From NCBI GenBank assembly GCA_024699395.1, contig JAILPU010000042.1:1-10013 (forward strand): a stretch of DNA of 10,013 nucleotides, read 5' to 3'. The notes under the pieces are model-generated. The model did not search any database. It worked only from the letters and a program-made list of their open reading frames with translations, and was not told the DNA's origin. Numbering within the stretch: the first letter of the stretch is position 1; each line of letters opens with the position of its first letter. The position numbers were made by a program, and so were the translations under genes. Positions 1 to 5,640 of the stretch are shown here, piece after piece. The stretch is from Lachnospiraceae bacterium (GTDB lineage: Bacteria; Bacillota; Clostridia; Lachnospirales; Lachnospiraceae).

Positions 1-1026
1 GGAAATGCCGAAACCTTCAGAGGTTACGCTCCCGATCTGGGATACGATTTTTTGAGAAAAGCAATTGTGGATTATGATTTTGTAAAAAGAGGCTGCGACA
101 TTGAAGCAGATGAGATTTTCGTATCCGACGGCGCCAAGAGCGACTGCGGAAACATTCAGGAAATCTTTTCAACCGATTGTAAAATAGCGGTGTGCGATCC
201 CGTTTATCCCGTTTATGTGGATTCCAATGTAATGGCGGGAAGAACCGGAGAGTATGACGAGAAGACTCAGGGCTTTAAAAATGTAATCTACATGCCCTGC
301 AAAAAGGAGAACGGTTTTGTTCCCGAGCTTCCGGGTGAAACACCGGATCTTATCTATCTGTGTTTCCCCAATAACCCCACGGGTGCTGTTATCAGAAAAT
401 CGGAGCTTCAAAAATGGGTTGATTACGCTAACGAAAAAGGTTCGGTAATCCTCTACGATGCGGCTTATGAAGCGTTTATTGAAGAGGAGGACGTTCCCCA
501 CAGTATATATGAGTGTAACGGTGCAAAGGAATGTGCCATAGAGTTCAGATCCTTCTCCAAGACCGCAGGCTTTACGGGACTTAGATTGGGATACACGGTT
601 ATTCCCAAGGATCTTAAGTTCAAGGGTAAAAACCTCCGGCCTTTGTGGGCAAGAAGGCACGGCACCAAATATAACGGCGCTCCCTATATTGTTCAGAGAG
701 CGGGAGAAGCTGTTTATACCAAAGAGGGAAGAAGCCAGATTGAGGAACAGATTGCTTACTACAAGGATAATGCAAAGCTTATCCTCAAGGGCTTGAAAGA
801 AGCGGGATACGAAGCCTACGGCGGTGTGAACGCACCTTATATATGGCTGAGAACCCCCGATAATATGACAAGCTGGGAATTCTTTGACCACCTTCTTAAC
901 AAGGCACAGGTGGTGGGAACCCCGGGATCGGGCTTCGGCCCCGGTGGCGAGCATTACTTCAGGCTTACCGCATTTGGAAACAGAGAACAGACTGCTTTGG
1001 CAATGGAGCGTATAAAGAGTCTGTGA
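1..1026 (+). CDS. dapL: LL-diaminopimelate aminotransferase, 5'-truncated by the window edge
   Basis: PLP-dependent class I/II aminotransferase that converts tetrahydrodipicolinate plus glutamate directly to LL-diaminopimelate and 2-oxoglutarate, for lysine and peptidoglycan synthesis; cytosolic. The frame is open from base 1, and the first visible residues ([20 protein letters not shown]) match the family's conserved early block, so roughly 70-80 N-terminal residues lie outside; 341 codons are visible against a usual length near 400-410. Seen in order: FVSDGAKSD near 118; the cofactor motif FPNNPTG at 364-384; [15 protein letters not shown], whose Lys codon at 559-561 is the expected Schiff-base lysine; [11 protein letters not shown] near 640; and YFRLTAFG, with the carboxylate-binding Arg at 961-963. 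The TTG at 52 is an internal Leu codon, not a start. The stop is TGA at 1024-1026. The last codons may overlap regulatory elements for glnN. Another aminotransferase is unlikely given the N-terminal block. Confidence 0.94.
   Translation, partial: GNAETFRGYAPDLGYDFLRKAIVDYDFVKRGCDIEADEIFVSDGAKSDCGNIQEIFSTDCKIAVCDPVYPVYVDSNVMAGRTGEYDEKTQGFKNVIYMPCKKENGFVPELPGETPDLIYLCFPNNPTGAVIRKSELQKWVDYANEKGSVILYDAAYEAFIEEEDVPHSIYECNGAKECAIEFRSFSKTAGFTGLRLGYTVIPKDLKFKGKNLRPLWARRHGTKYNGAPYIVQRAGEAVYTKEGRSQIEEQIAYYKDNAKLILKGLKEAGYEAYGGVNAPYIWLRTPDNMTSWEFFDHLLNKAQVVGTPGSGFGPGGEHYFRLTAFGNREQTALAMERIKSL
988..1016 (+). promoter_or_regulatory. Possible promoter for the glnN leader inside the dapL 3' end
   Basis: TATAAA at 1011-1016 is a good -10. 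The hexamer 17 bases upstream, CAGACT at 988-993, matches TTGACA at only three positions. A start near 1022-1023 would put the first candidate leader hairpin at the very 5' end of the RNA, as at gltB. It lies in conserved dapL codons, so the match may be chance; read-through from dapL is an alternative. Confidence 0.28.
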
Positions 1027-1090
1027 GCATAGTGGTTATTTACATGAGACAACGGCGTCTCGGGTTTATCCCGGGGCGCCTTCGTATTTT
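1022..1090 (+). promoter_or_regulatory. Putative ANTAR-type antitermination leader upstream of glnN
   Basis: The well-supported part is a hairpin at 1046-1061, GAGAC-AACGGC-GTCTC: a perfect 5-bp stem with a six-base loop carrying A at position 1 and G at position 4. Its 3' half (1054-1061) is also the start of the terminator's 5' arm, so the two folds exclude each other. A weaker candidate first hairpin lies at 1022-1044: loop ATAGTG at 1029-1034, again A1 and G4, closed by AGC/GTT and TGT/ACA with bulges. Paired hexaloop hairpins with A1 and G4, the second overlapping a terminator, are the known RNA target of ANTAR antiterminators such as EutV and NasR. Inference: a regulator bound to the hairpins stops the terminator forming and lets transcription reach glnN-purF. 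The first hairpin is the weak point. Confidence 0.55.
1054..1090 (+). terminator. Intrinsic terminator/attenuator between dapL and glnN
   Basis: GGCGTCTCGGG at 1054-1064 pairs along all 11 positions (with G-T wobbles) with CCCGGGGCGCC at 1070-1080, around a TTTAT loop. It is followed by the moderately T-rich TTCGTATTTT. It could simply end dapL, but its overlap with the hexaloop hairpin at 1046-1061 suggests it is conditional. Confidence 0.75.
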
Positions 1091-1146
1091 AGTAAATAAA
1101 AATATTGAAATAAAAAACAAACAAAATTATTATTCAGGAGGACAAC

Positions 1147-3246
1147 ATGGAAAAACAGAACGTACCCGAAATTTTTGGCTCTATGGTATTTGATGACAGA
1201 GTGATGAAATCAAGGCTGTCAGCCAAGGTTTATAAATCACTCAGAAAGACTATCGACGAGAATGCAGATCTTGACGAAGAAGTAGCAGAGGCAGTTGCCG
1301 AGCAGATGAGAGACTGGGCTCTTGAGAAGGGCGCAACCCACTATACTCACTGGTTCCAGCCCCTTACCGGTATAACAGCCGAGAAGCACGACAGCTTCAT
1401 CACCCCCTCACCCGACGGCGGTGTTATCATGGAGTTTTCAGGCAAAGAGCTTATAAAGGGTGAGCCCGATGCATCCTCATTTCCTTCAGGTGGTTTGAGA
1501 GCTACCTTTGAGGCAAGAGGTTATACAGCATGGGATCCCACATCATATGCATTTATTAAGGATCATACCCTTTGCATTCCCACAGCTTTCTGCTCATACG
1601 GCGGAGATGCTCTTGATAAGAAGACCCCCTTACTCAGATCCATGCAGGCACTTAACAGACAGGCTAAGAGAATCCTTAAGCTTTTCGGTAAGGATGTTAA
1701 GAATGTAAGAACAAGCGTAGGACCCGAGCAGGAATATTTCCTTATCGACAAGGAAATGTTTGAAAAGAGACCCGACCTTGTATATACCGGAAGAACTCTT
1801 TTCGGAGCAATGCCTCCCAAGGGACAGGAACTTGACGATCACTACTTCGGTGTGATCAAGCCCAGAGTATCTGCATTTATGGAGGATCTTAACAGCGAGC
1901 TTTGGAAGCTGGGAATCCTTGCAAAAACAGAGCATAACGAGGTCGCTCCCGCTCAGCACGAGCTGGCACCTATTTTCTCCACCACCAACGTTGCAACAGA
2001 CAATAACCAGCTCACAATGGAAATAATGCAGAAGGTTGCAAGAAAGCATGGCCTTGTATGTCTCCTTCATGAGAAGCCCTTCGCAGGTGTAAACGGTTCC
2101 GGTAAACATAACAACTGGTCCATGGCAACAGATGAGGGTTCAAACCTTCTCTCACCCGGAGAAACTCCCTATGAGAACGCTCAGTTCCTTCTATTCCTCT
2201 GCGCAGTAATTAAAGCAGTTGATGAGTATCAGGATCTTTTGAGACTTTCCGTTGCAACCGCAGGAAACGATCACAGACTTGGTGCAAACGAGGCACCTCC
2301 GGCAATCATTTCGGTATTCCTTGGAGACGAGCTTTCTGCAATTCTTGATGCTATCAAAAACGATGCTCCTTATGAAGGCAAGGAGAAAGAGGTAATGAAA
2401 CTCGGTGTTCATGCCCTTCCCAAGTTCTCTAAGGACACCACCGACAGAAACCGTACATCACCCTTTGCATTTACCGGTAACAAATTTGAGTTCAGATCTC
2501 TTGGAAGCGCAAACAGTATCGCATGCTGCAACATCATGCTTAACGCTTCGGTTGCGGAGAGCTTAAGACAGTTTGCCGATTCTTTGGAGGGATCTAAGGA
2601 TTTCGAAAGCGACCTTCACGAACTTATTAAGAAGACCATCAAAGAGCATGAAAGAATCCTCTTTAACGGAAACGGATATACCGATGACTGGGTAAAGGAG
2701 GCAACCGAGGTAAGAGGTCTTTCCAACTTAAAGACCACCGCAGATGCTATGCCTCATCTTCTTGATGAAAAGAACAAAGAGATGCTTATGAGACATAAGG
2801 TATTTACCGAGGCCGAGCTTACATCAAGATGCGAGATCATGCTTGAGAACTACTGCAAGACAGTAAATATCGAAGGTCACACCATGGTTGATATGGTAAG
2901 GAAAAATTACCTTCCCGCCATCGAGGGTTATATGTACAGCCTTGCAAGAACAACTTCTCTTATGAAGTCTGTATCCGACAACGTAAAGTGTGTATACGAA
3001 GTAACCACTCTCGAGAAGCTTTCACAGCTTACCGACAGCATTATGGAATCTGTTGTAACTCTTGAAAAAGCTCTTGCAGATCTTAACGGATATGAAGACA
3101 TTACAGAGACTTCCGTAGCGGTAAGAGACAAGGTGCTTCCCGCAATGGAGACTTTGAGAAAATATGTGGATGAGGCCGAGATGCTTGTAGGTGAAAAGTG
3201 CTGGCCCTTCCCCGGTTACGGAAAGCTTTTGTTCAGCGTATATTGA
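1147..3246 (+). CDS. glnN: Type III glutamine synthetase (GSIII)
   Basis: Makes glutamine from glutamate, ammonia and ATP; cytosolic, and in characterised members a large dodecamer. The 699 residues fit the GSIII family (about 700-730), well above the 440-470 of GSI. Signature blocks: [14 protein letters not shown] about residues 153-166; [11 protein letters not shown] at 191-201 with metal/substrate glutamates; [17 protein letters not shown] from 261; [13 protein letters not shown] at 314-326, the ATP/glutamate-site histidine region; [16 protein letters not shown] at 435-450. The C-terminal part is the family's helical extension. The start is ATG 1147, with AGGAGG at 1136-1141 five bases upstream and the native-looking N-terminus [15 protein letters not shown]. 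purF follows after 19 bases with no terminator, so the two are probably co-transcribed. A putative attenuator lies upstream at 1022-1090. GSIII genes are known from Bacteroides and Butyrivibrio. Confidence 0.97.
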   Translation: MEKQNVPEIFGSMVFDDRVMKSRLSAKVYKSLRKTIDENADLDEEVAEAVAEQMRDWALEKGATHYTHWFQPLTGITAEKHDSFITPSPDGGVIMEFSGKELIKGEPDASSFPSGGLRATFEARGYTAWDPTSYAFIKDHTLCIPTAFCSYGGDALDKKTPLLRSMQALNRQAKRILKLFGKDVKNVRTSVGPEQEYFLIDKEMFEKRPDLVYTGRTLFGAMPPKGQELDDHYFGVIKPRVSAFMEDLNSELWKLGILAKTEHNEVAPAQHELAPIFSTTNVATDNNQLTMEIMQKVARKHGLVCLLHEKPFAGVNGSGKHNNWSMATDEGSNLLSPGETPYENAQFLLFLCAVIKAVDEYQDLLRLSVATAGNDHRLGANEAPPAIISVFLGDELSAILDAIKNDAPYEGKEKEVMKLGVHALPKFSKDTTDRNRTSPFAFTGNKFEFRSLGSANSIACCNIMLNASVAESLRQFADSLEGSKDFESDLHELIKKTIKEHERILFNGNGYTDDWVKEATEVRGLSNLKTTADAMPHLLDEKNKEMLMRHKVFTEAELTSRCEIMLENYCKTVNIEGHTMVDMVRKNYLPAIEGYMYSLARTTSLMKSVSDNVKCVYEVTTLEKLSQLTDSIMESVVTLEKALADLNGYEDITETSVAVRDKVLPAMETLRKYVDEAEMLVGEKCWPFPGYGKLLFSVY

Positions 3247-3265
3247 TTTTAAAAGGGGTAAACTT

Positions 3266-4651
3266 ATGTCCGATAATTGGATAATGGATAAACCTCATGA
3301 GGAATGCGGAGTTTTCGGGATGGTTTCCTGTGAAAACAAATCCGTATCCGAAGACATCTACCACGGGCTCATGGCTCTCCAGCACAGAGGTCAGGAGTCC
3401 GCGGGAATATCGGTGTCCGACACATCAGGTCCCATGGGTAATGTAACCACCCACAAGGGAATGGGTCTTGTGACAGAGGTTTTTAACAAGGATGAACTTA
3501 ACAGACTTGTGGGAAATATAGGCGTGGGGCATGTGAGATATTCCACCACCGGGGGAAGCATCCCTGAAAATGCCCAGCCTATCGCCATGAATTATATAAA
3601 AGGATGTCTGGCTGTAGTGCATAACGGTAATATCACAAATGCCGAGGAACTTAAACAGGAGCAAATGCTTCGGGGACAGGCTCACTACACCACCTCCGAT
3701 TCCGAGATATTGGCATACGAACTTGTGAATGAAAGACTGACCTCTAAATCCATAGAGGAGGCAGTGGGTAAGGCCGCCCTTAGACTTAAGGGAGGCTTTG
3801 CCCTTATTGTAATGAGTCCTCAAAAACTTGTGGCTTTAAGGGATCCTGCAGGAATAAAGCCCCTTGTGATGGGTAAAAAAGATGACGCTTATATCTTCGC
3901 TTCGGAGACCGCTGCCATTAAAGCTGTGGGCGGAGAGGTCATAAGGGATGTGGTTCCCGGAGAGATAGTGACGGTATGCGATTCCAAGGTGTACAGTGAC
4001 ACTACTCTTTGTGACAGGAAAAGAGCTCATTGCATTTTTGAGTATATTTATTTTGCCAGAGCCGATTCGGTGATAGACGGTATTGAGGTATATGACGCCA
4101 GATTTAATGCGGGAAAGGCCCTTGCTAAGGCTACCAAGGTGGAGGCTGATATTGTGGCAGGTGTGCCGGATTCGGGCCTTGCCGCAGCCAGAGGATACGC
4201 AGAGGAATCGGGTATTCCTTTTGCATTTGCTTTCCACAAAAACAGTTACGTGGGGAGAAGCTTTATAAAGCCCACGGACAAGGAGAGAAAAAATGCGGTA
4301 TCCGCAAAGTTGAGCGTTATATCTTCCGTGGTTAAGGATAAGAGTATAGTTCTTATTGACGATTCCCTTGTAAGGGGTAACACCATGCGCCGTATTATCG
4401 AGATGCTTAAGGAAGCCGGCGCCAAAAAAGTTTTTGTGTGCATCAGTTCACCGCCCTTTTTGTATCCCTGTTATTACGGGACGGATGTTCCTTCCAGGGG
4501 ACAGCTTATCGCTACGGATCACTCCACGGATGAGATACGCAAAGACATCGGAGCCGATGCACTCTGCTATCTTAACCCTGCAGATTTCAAAGATATGGTG
4601 GGAGAGCTCCCCCTCTGCAAGGCATGTTTCGACGGCAATTATCCTGTATGA
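3266..4651 (+). CDS. purF: Amidophosphoribosyltransferase (glutamine PRPP amidotransferase), Fe-S type
   Basis: First committed step of purine synthesis: glutamine plus PRPP gives phosphoribosylamine, glutamate and pyrophosphate; cytosolic. 461 residues. The N-terminal Ntn glutaminase domain begins at Cys14 in EECGVFG, implying a 13-residue propeptide to be cleaved, close to the 11 of Bacillus subtilis PurF; LQHRGQESAG and RYSTTGGS follow. The C-terminal phosphoribosyltransferase domain has VLIDDSLVRGNT at residues 362-373, the PRPP loop. Cys256 (AHCIFEYIYF), Cys402 (YPCYYG), Cys451 and Cys454 (LCKACFDG) align with the four ligands of the Bacillus [4Fe-4S] cluster, so this is the oxygen-sensitive type. 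The protein stops only seven residues after Cys454. ATG 3266 is chosen because AGGGG at 3254-3258 precedes it at normal spacing; an in-frame extension to 3191 would run into glnN. ATG 3284 is possible but would leave a shorter propeptide. Probably in an operon with glnN. Confidence 0.97.
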   Translation: MSDNWIMDKPHEECGVFGMVSCENKSVSEDIYHGLMALQHRGQESAGISVSDTSGPMGNVTTHKGMGLVTEVFNKDELNRLVGNIGVGHVRYSTTGGSIPENAQPIAMNYIKGCLAVVHNGNITNAEELKQEQMLRGQAHYTTSDSEILAYELVNERLTSKSIEEAVGKAALRLKGGFALIVMSPQKLVALRDPAGIKPLVMGKKDDAYIFASETAAIKAVGGEVIRDVVPGEIVTVCDSKVYSDTTLCDRKRAHCIFEYIYFARADSVIDGIEVYDARFNAGKALAKATKVEADIVAGVPDSGLAAARGYAEESGIPFAFAFHKNSYVGRSFIKPTDKERKNAVSAKLSVISSVVKDKSIVLIDDSLVRGNTMRRIIEMLKEAGAKKVFVCISSPPFLYPCYYGTDVPSRGQLIATDHSTDEIRKDIGADALCYLNPADFKDMVGELPLCKACFDGNYPV

Positions 4652-4699
4652 TCCCTGAGTCTCTCCTGCCGACAAAGCGCGTCACTGTATACATACAGG
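4643..4699 (+). repeat. Inverted repeat spanning the purF stop codon
   Basis: CCTGTATG at 4643-4650, containing the last purF codons and most of its stop, is the exact reverse complement of CATACAGG at 4692-4699. The right arm is also part of a compact palindrome, CTGTAT-AC-ATACAG, at 4685-4698, and TCCCTG at 4652 can pair with CAGGGA at 4696, so several folds compete. No T-run follows, so it is not a classic terminator. It may mark the border of the repeat-rich insertion or stabilise the mRNA 3' end. Confidence 0.55.
4663..4685 (+). repeat. Solitary copy of the CCGACAAAGCGCGTC repeat
   Basis: The 15-base core is at 4669-4683, preceded by CTCCTG and followed by AC. The full 23 bases are identical to 5368-5390 in the array upstream of gltB, about 700 bp away. 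This shows the motif is dispersed and not specific to the gltB promoter. Confidence 0.85.
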
Positions 4700-4700
4700 G

Positions 4701-4869
4701 ACTATGGCGGAGTCGGCGTCGGAGCCACTATATTTGCACTCGGGCACGCTCTCGCTCGTTGTGTGCCGTAGCGGACGCTAACCTCGAACTGCGCTCACGC
4801 TTGTTCTCGCTAAGCGCCGACGGCATACAAAGGCCTACCGTGCAAACACAGTGCCTCACTCCGCCTCCG
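4701..4869. repeat. 169-bp structured repeat, copy 1
   Basis: Matches 4947-5115 at a constant offset of 246 bp with no gaps and only three differences (4751, 4836 and 4852), all C/T. By my count about 61% GC, clearly above the neighbouring genes. The unit is a nested imperfect palindrome: GGCGGAGT 4706-4713 with ACTCCGCC 4858-4865; TTTGCAC 4733-4739 with GTGCAAA 4840-4846; GTGTGCCGT 4761-4769 with ACGGCATAC 4820-4828; CGG 4772 with CCG 4817; CGCT 4776 with AGCG 4813; GAAC 4786 with GTTC 4803; and a GCG-CTCA-CGC tip at 4791-4800. No convincing protein is encoded. It resembles a MITE or REP-like extragenic element, or a structured RNA. Confidence 0.9.
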
Positions 4870-4895
4870 GTTTAAAGCATCTGAAGTCGATATGT

Positions 4896-4913
4896 GGTGG
4901 AGTCGGCGTCGGA
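4896..4913. repeat. Truncated third copy of the 169-bp repeat's left end
   Basis: These 18 bases match 4706-4723 with a single C-to-T change. Similarity stops at 4913. The piece lies in the 77-bp spacer between the two full copies (4870-4946), which otherwise shows nothing recognisable. Confidence 0.7.
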
Positions 4914-4946
4914 CACAGCTCGTGATTCGCCTGCTTACATGCAGAT

Positions 4947-5115
4947 ACTATGGCGGAGTCGGCGTCGGAGCCACTATATTTGCACTCGGGCACGCTTTCG
5001 CTCGTTGTGTGCCGTAGCGGACGCTAACCTCGAACTGCGCTCACGCTTGTTCTCGCTAAGCGCCGACGGCATACAAAGGCCCACCGTGCAAACACAGCGC
5101 CTCACTCCGCCTCCG
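4947..5115. repeat. 169-bp structured repeat, copy 2
   Basis: Second, directly oriented copy, 166/169 identical to copy 1, with the same nested inverted arms shifted by 246 bp. The upstream flanks are also alike for about 11 bases (TACAT-R-CAG, 4690 and 4936), so the duplicated unit may start a little earlier. Its right end CCTCACTC (5100-5107) is the reverse complement of GAGTGAGG at 5147-5154, giving a further possible stem across the boundary. No target-site duplication is evident. Confidence 0.9.
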
Positions 5116-5274
5116 ACCTAAACCAAGTTAATAATTTATGTCATCTGAGTGAGGGCGGAATTACATACAGTGTGTCTGTAGTTTGACAGATAGATCGTTA
5201 TTGTCGAACCCGGTAACAATACTGCATAATTTTTTCTCACAGCGCGCGAGGCAGGAGCGGCTCTTGTCTGAGGG
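5116..5274. other. Non-coding spacer with short degenerate repeat fragments
   Basis: No gene is seen. It holds GAGTGAGG (5147-5154), complementary to the end of copy 2; ACATACAG (5163-5170), also present at 4691-4698; a small stem TACAG/CTGTA around 5166-5180; TATTGT/ACAATA flanking about 11 bases near 5200-5220; and a T-run at 5230-5235. CGCGC-GA-GGCAGGAG at 5243-5257 is a shortened reverse-complement version of the CTCCTGCC...GCGCG repeat found at 4663 and 5368. Confidence 0.5.
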
Positions 5275-5340
5275 CCTTATTAAACGTCGGTACTTAGCGA
5301 CCGAACTTTGGTCGCTTATGTACCGCTACGTTTAATACGG
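5275..5340. repeat. Long perfect-armed hairpin
   Basis: ATTAAACGT (5279-5287) pairs with ACGTTTAAT (5328-5336), CGGTAC (5288-5293) with GTACCG (5320-5325), and AGCGACC (5296-5302) with GGTCGCT (5310-5316). That is 22 Watson-Crick pairs, broken by a two-base bulge (5326-5327) and a TT/TAT internal loop, with apical loop GAACTTT. Outer bases 5275-5278 and 5337-5340 add pairs with one mismatch. No T-run follows. It could be a cruciform, an RNA processing site or the remnant of a mobile element. Confidence 0.85.
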
Positions 5341-5367
5341 AGTGAGAACGTCCCGAAGAAAGAGTCA

Positions 5368-5456
5368 CTCCTGCCGACAAAGCGCGTCACTTGCGATAAT
5401 ATTCGCACCGACAAAGCGCGTCACTTGCGATAATGCTCCTGCCGACAAAGCGCGTC
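5368..5456. repeat. 34-bp-period tandem repeat, about 2.6 units
   Basis: The core CCGACAAAGCGCGTC recurs at 5374-5388, 5408-5422 and 5442-5456, exactly 34 bp apart. Units 1 and 2 share ACTTGCGATAAT after the core; units 1 and 3 share CTCCTG before it. The third unit breaks off where the AT-rich start of the gltB promoter region begins. A fourth core lies at 4669-4683. Confidence 0.88.
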
Positions 5457-5471
5457 TCTTAAAAAACTATA

Positions 5472-5500
5472 TTGACTTTGGCGGGAGATTGCGATACAAT
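5472..5500 (+). promoter_or_regulatory. Sigma-A promoter for gltB
   Basis: TTGACT (5472-5477), a 17-base spacer, then TACAAT (5495-5500): each hexamer is one base off consensus at ideal spacing. Transcription would begin near 5507, just ahead of the first leader hairpin at 5510, giving a leader of about 135 bases before gltB. Confidence 0.87.
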
Positions 5501-5506
5501 CAAACA

Positions 5507-5599
5507 AAATTGCAAAGGTGCAACGAGAAGAAATAATAAAAGAATATTTGAAACAGAAGCAAAGGCGCTTCGGATCTTAGGATCTGAGGCGCTTTTTTT
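5507..5599 (+). promoter_or_regulatory. Putative ANTAR-type two-hairpin antitermination leader of gltB
   Basis: Hairpin 1 (5510-5523) is TTGC-AAAGGT-GCAA and hairpin 2 (5556-5571) is GAAGC-AAAGGC-GCTTC. Both have a six-base loop with A1 and G4, and they are joined by a 32-base A-rich linker. Hairpin 2 shares 5565-5571 with the terminator's 5' arm, so it cannot coexist with the terminator. The core around hairpin 2 closely matches the AGCAANGRRGCUY element that I recall for the Enterococcus eut leaders recognised by EutV, with one loop base differing. Inference: an ANTAR-domain protein, activated by a nitrogen signal, stabilises the hairpin pair and allows read-through into gltB. Without it, transcription stops after about 93 bases, so the leader could also accumulate as a small RNA. 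No regulator gene is in the window. Confidence 0.75.
5565..5599 (+). terminator. Intrinsic terminator/attenuator in the gltB leader
   Basis: The arms at 5565-5576 and 5581-5592 pair at all 12 positions (two G-T wobbles) around a TTAG loop, followed by seven Ts at 5593-5599. AAAG upstream can extend the stem into the T-run. It lies between a strong promoter and the gltB ribosome site, so it must be bypassed for gltB expression. Confidence 0.92.
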
Positions 5600-5640
5600 A
5601 CGTTAAATCTCTTTGAAAGAAGAGTATGGGAGGAAAAGTA

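Noticed and set aside
169..954. Minus-strand 261-residue frame opposite dapL
   Set aside because: It is a shadow of the strongly conserved dapL frame, with no ribosome site or recognisable motif.
1105..1133. TTGAAA-N17-TATTAT as the glnN promoter
   Set aside because: Good match to consensus, but transcription would start near 1140, inside the AGGAGG ribosome site at 1136-1141, leaving glnN without it. The stretch is very AT-rich, so matches are expected by chance.
3191..3265. N-terminal extension of purF
   Set aside because: The frame is open but overlaps the glnN 3' end, has no ribosome site at its ATG and would place the catalytic cysteine far inside the protein; ATG 3266 fits the known short propeptide.
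4624..5121. Two small plus-strand reading frames (4624-4875 and 4894-5121) with similar Arg/Ser-rich products
   Set aside because: They are translations of the 169-bp repeat, alike only because the DNA is duplicated; no ribosome site, no recognisable fold, and the first overlaps purF.
5368..5456. CRISPR array
   Set aside because: Cores are spaced 34 bp apart, but the intervening bases are themselves repeated and not unique, there are only three units, and no cas gene is present.
5342..5536. Small plus-strand frame through the tandem array
   Set aside because: It runs through the repeats, the promoter and the leader hairpin, so it cannot be made from the gltB transcript, and its product has no recognisable features.
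5507..5640. Glutamine riboswitch or T-box in the gltB leader
   Set aside because: No T-box sequence, specifier stem or multi-helix aptamer is visible; glutamine riboswitches as I know them are mainly cyanobacterial. The two hexaloop hairpins explain the leader better.
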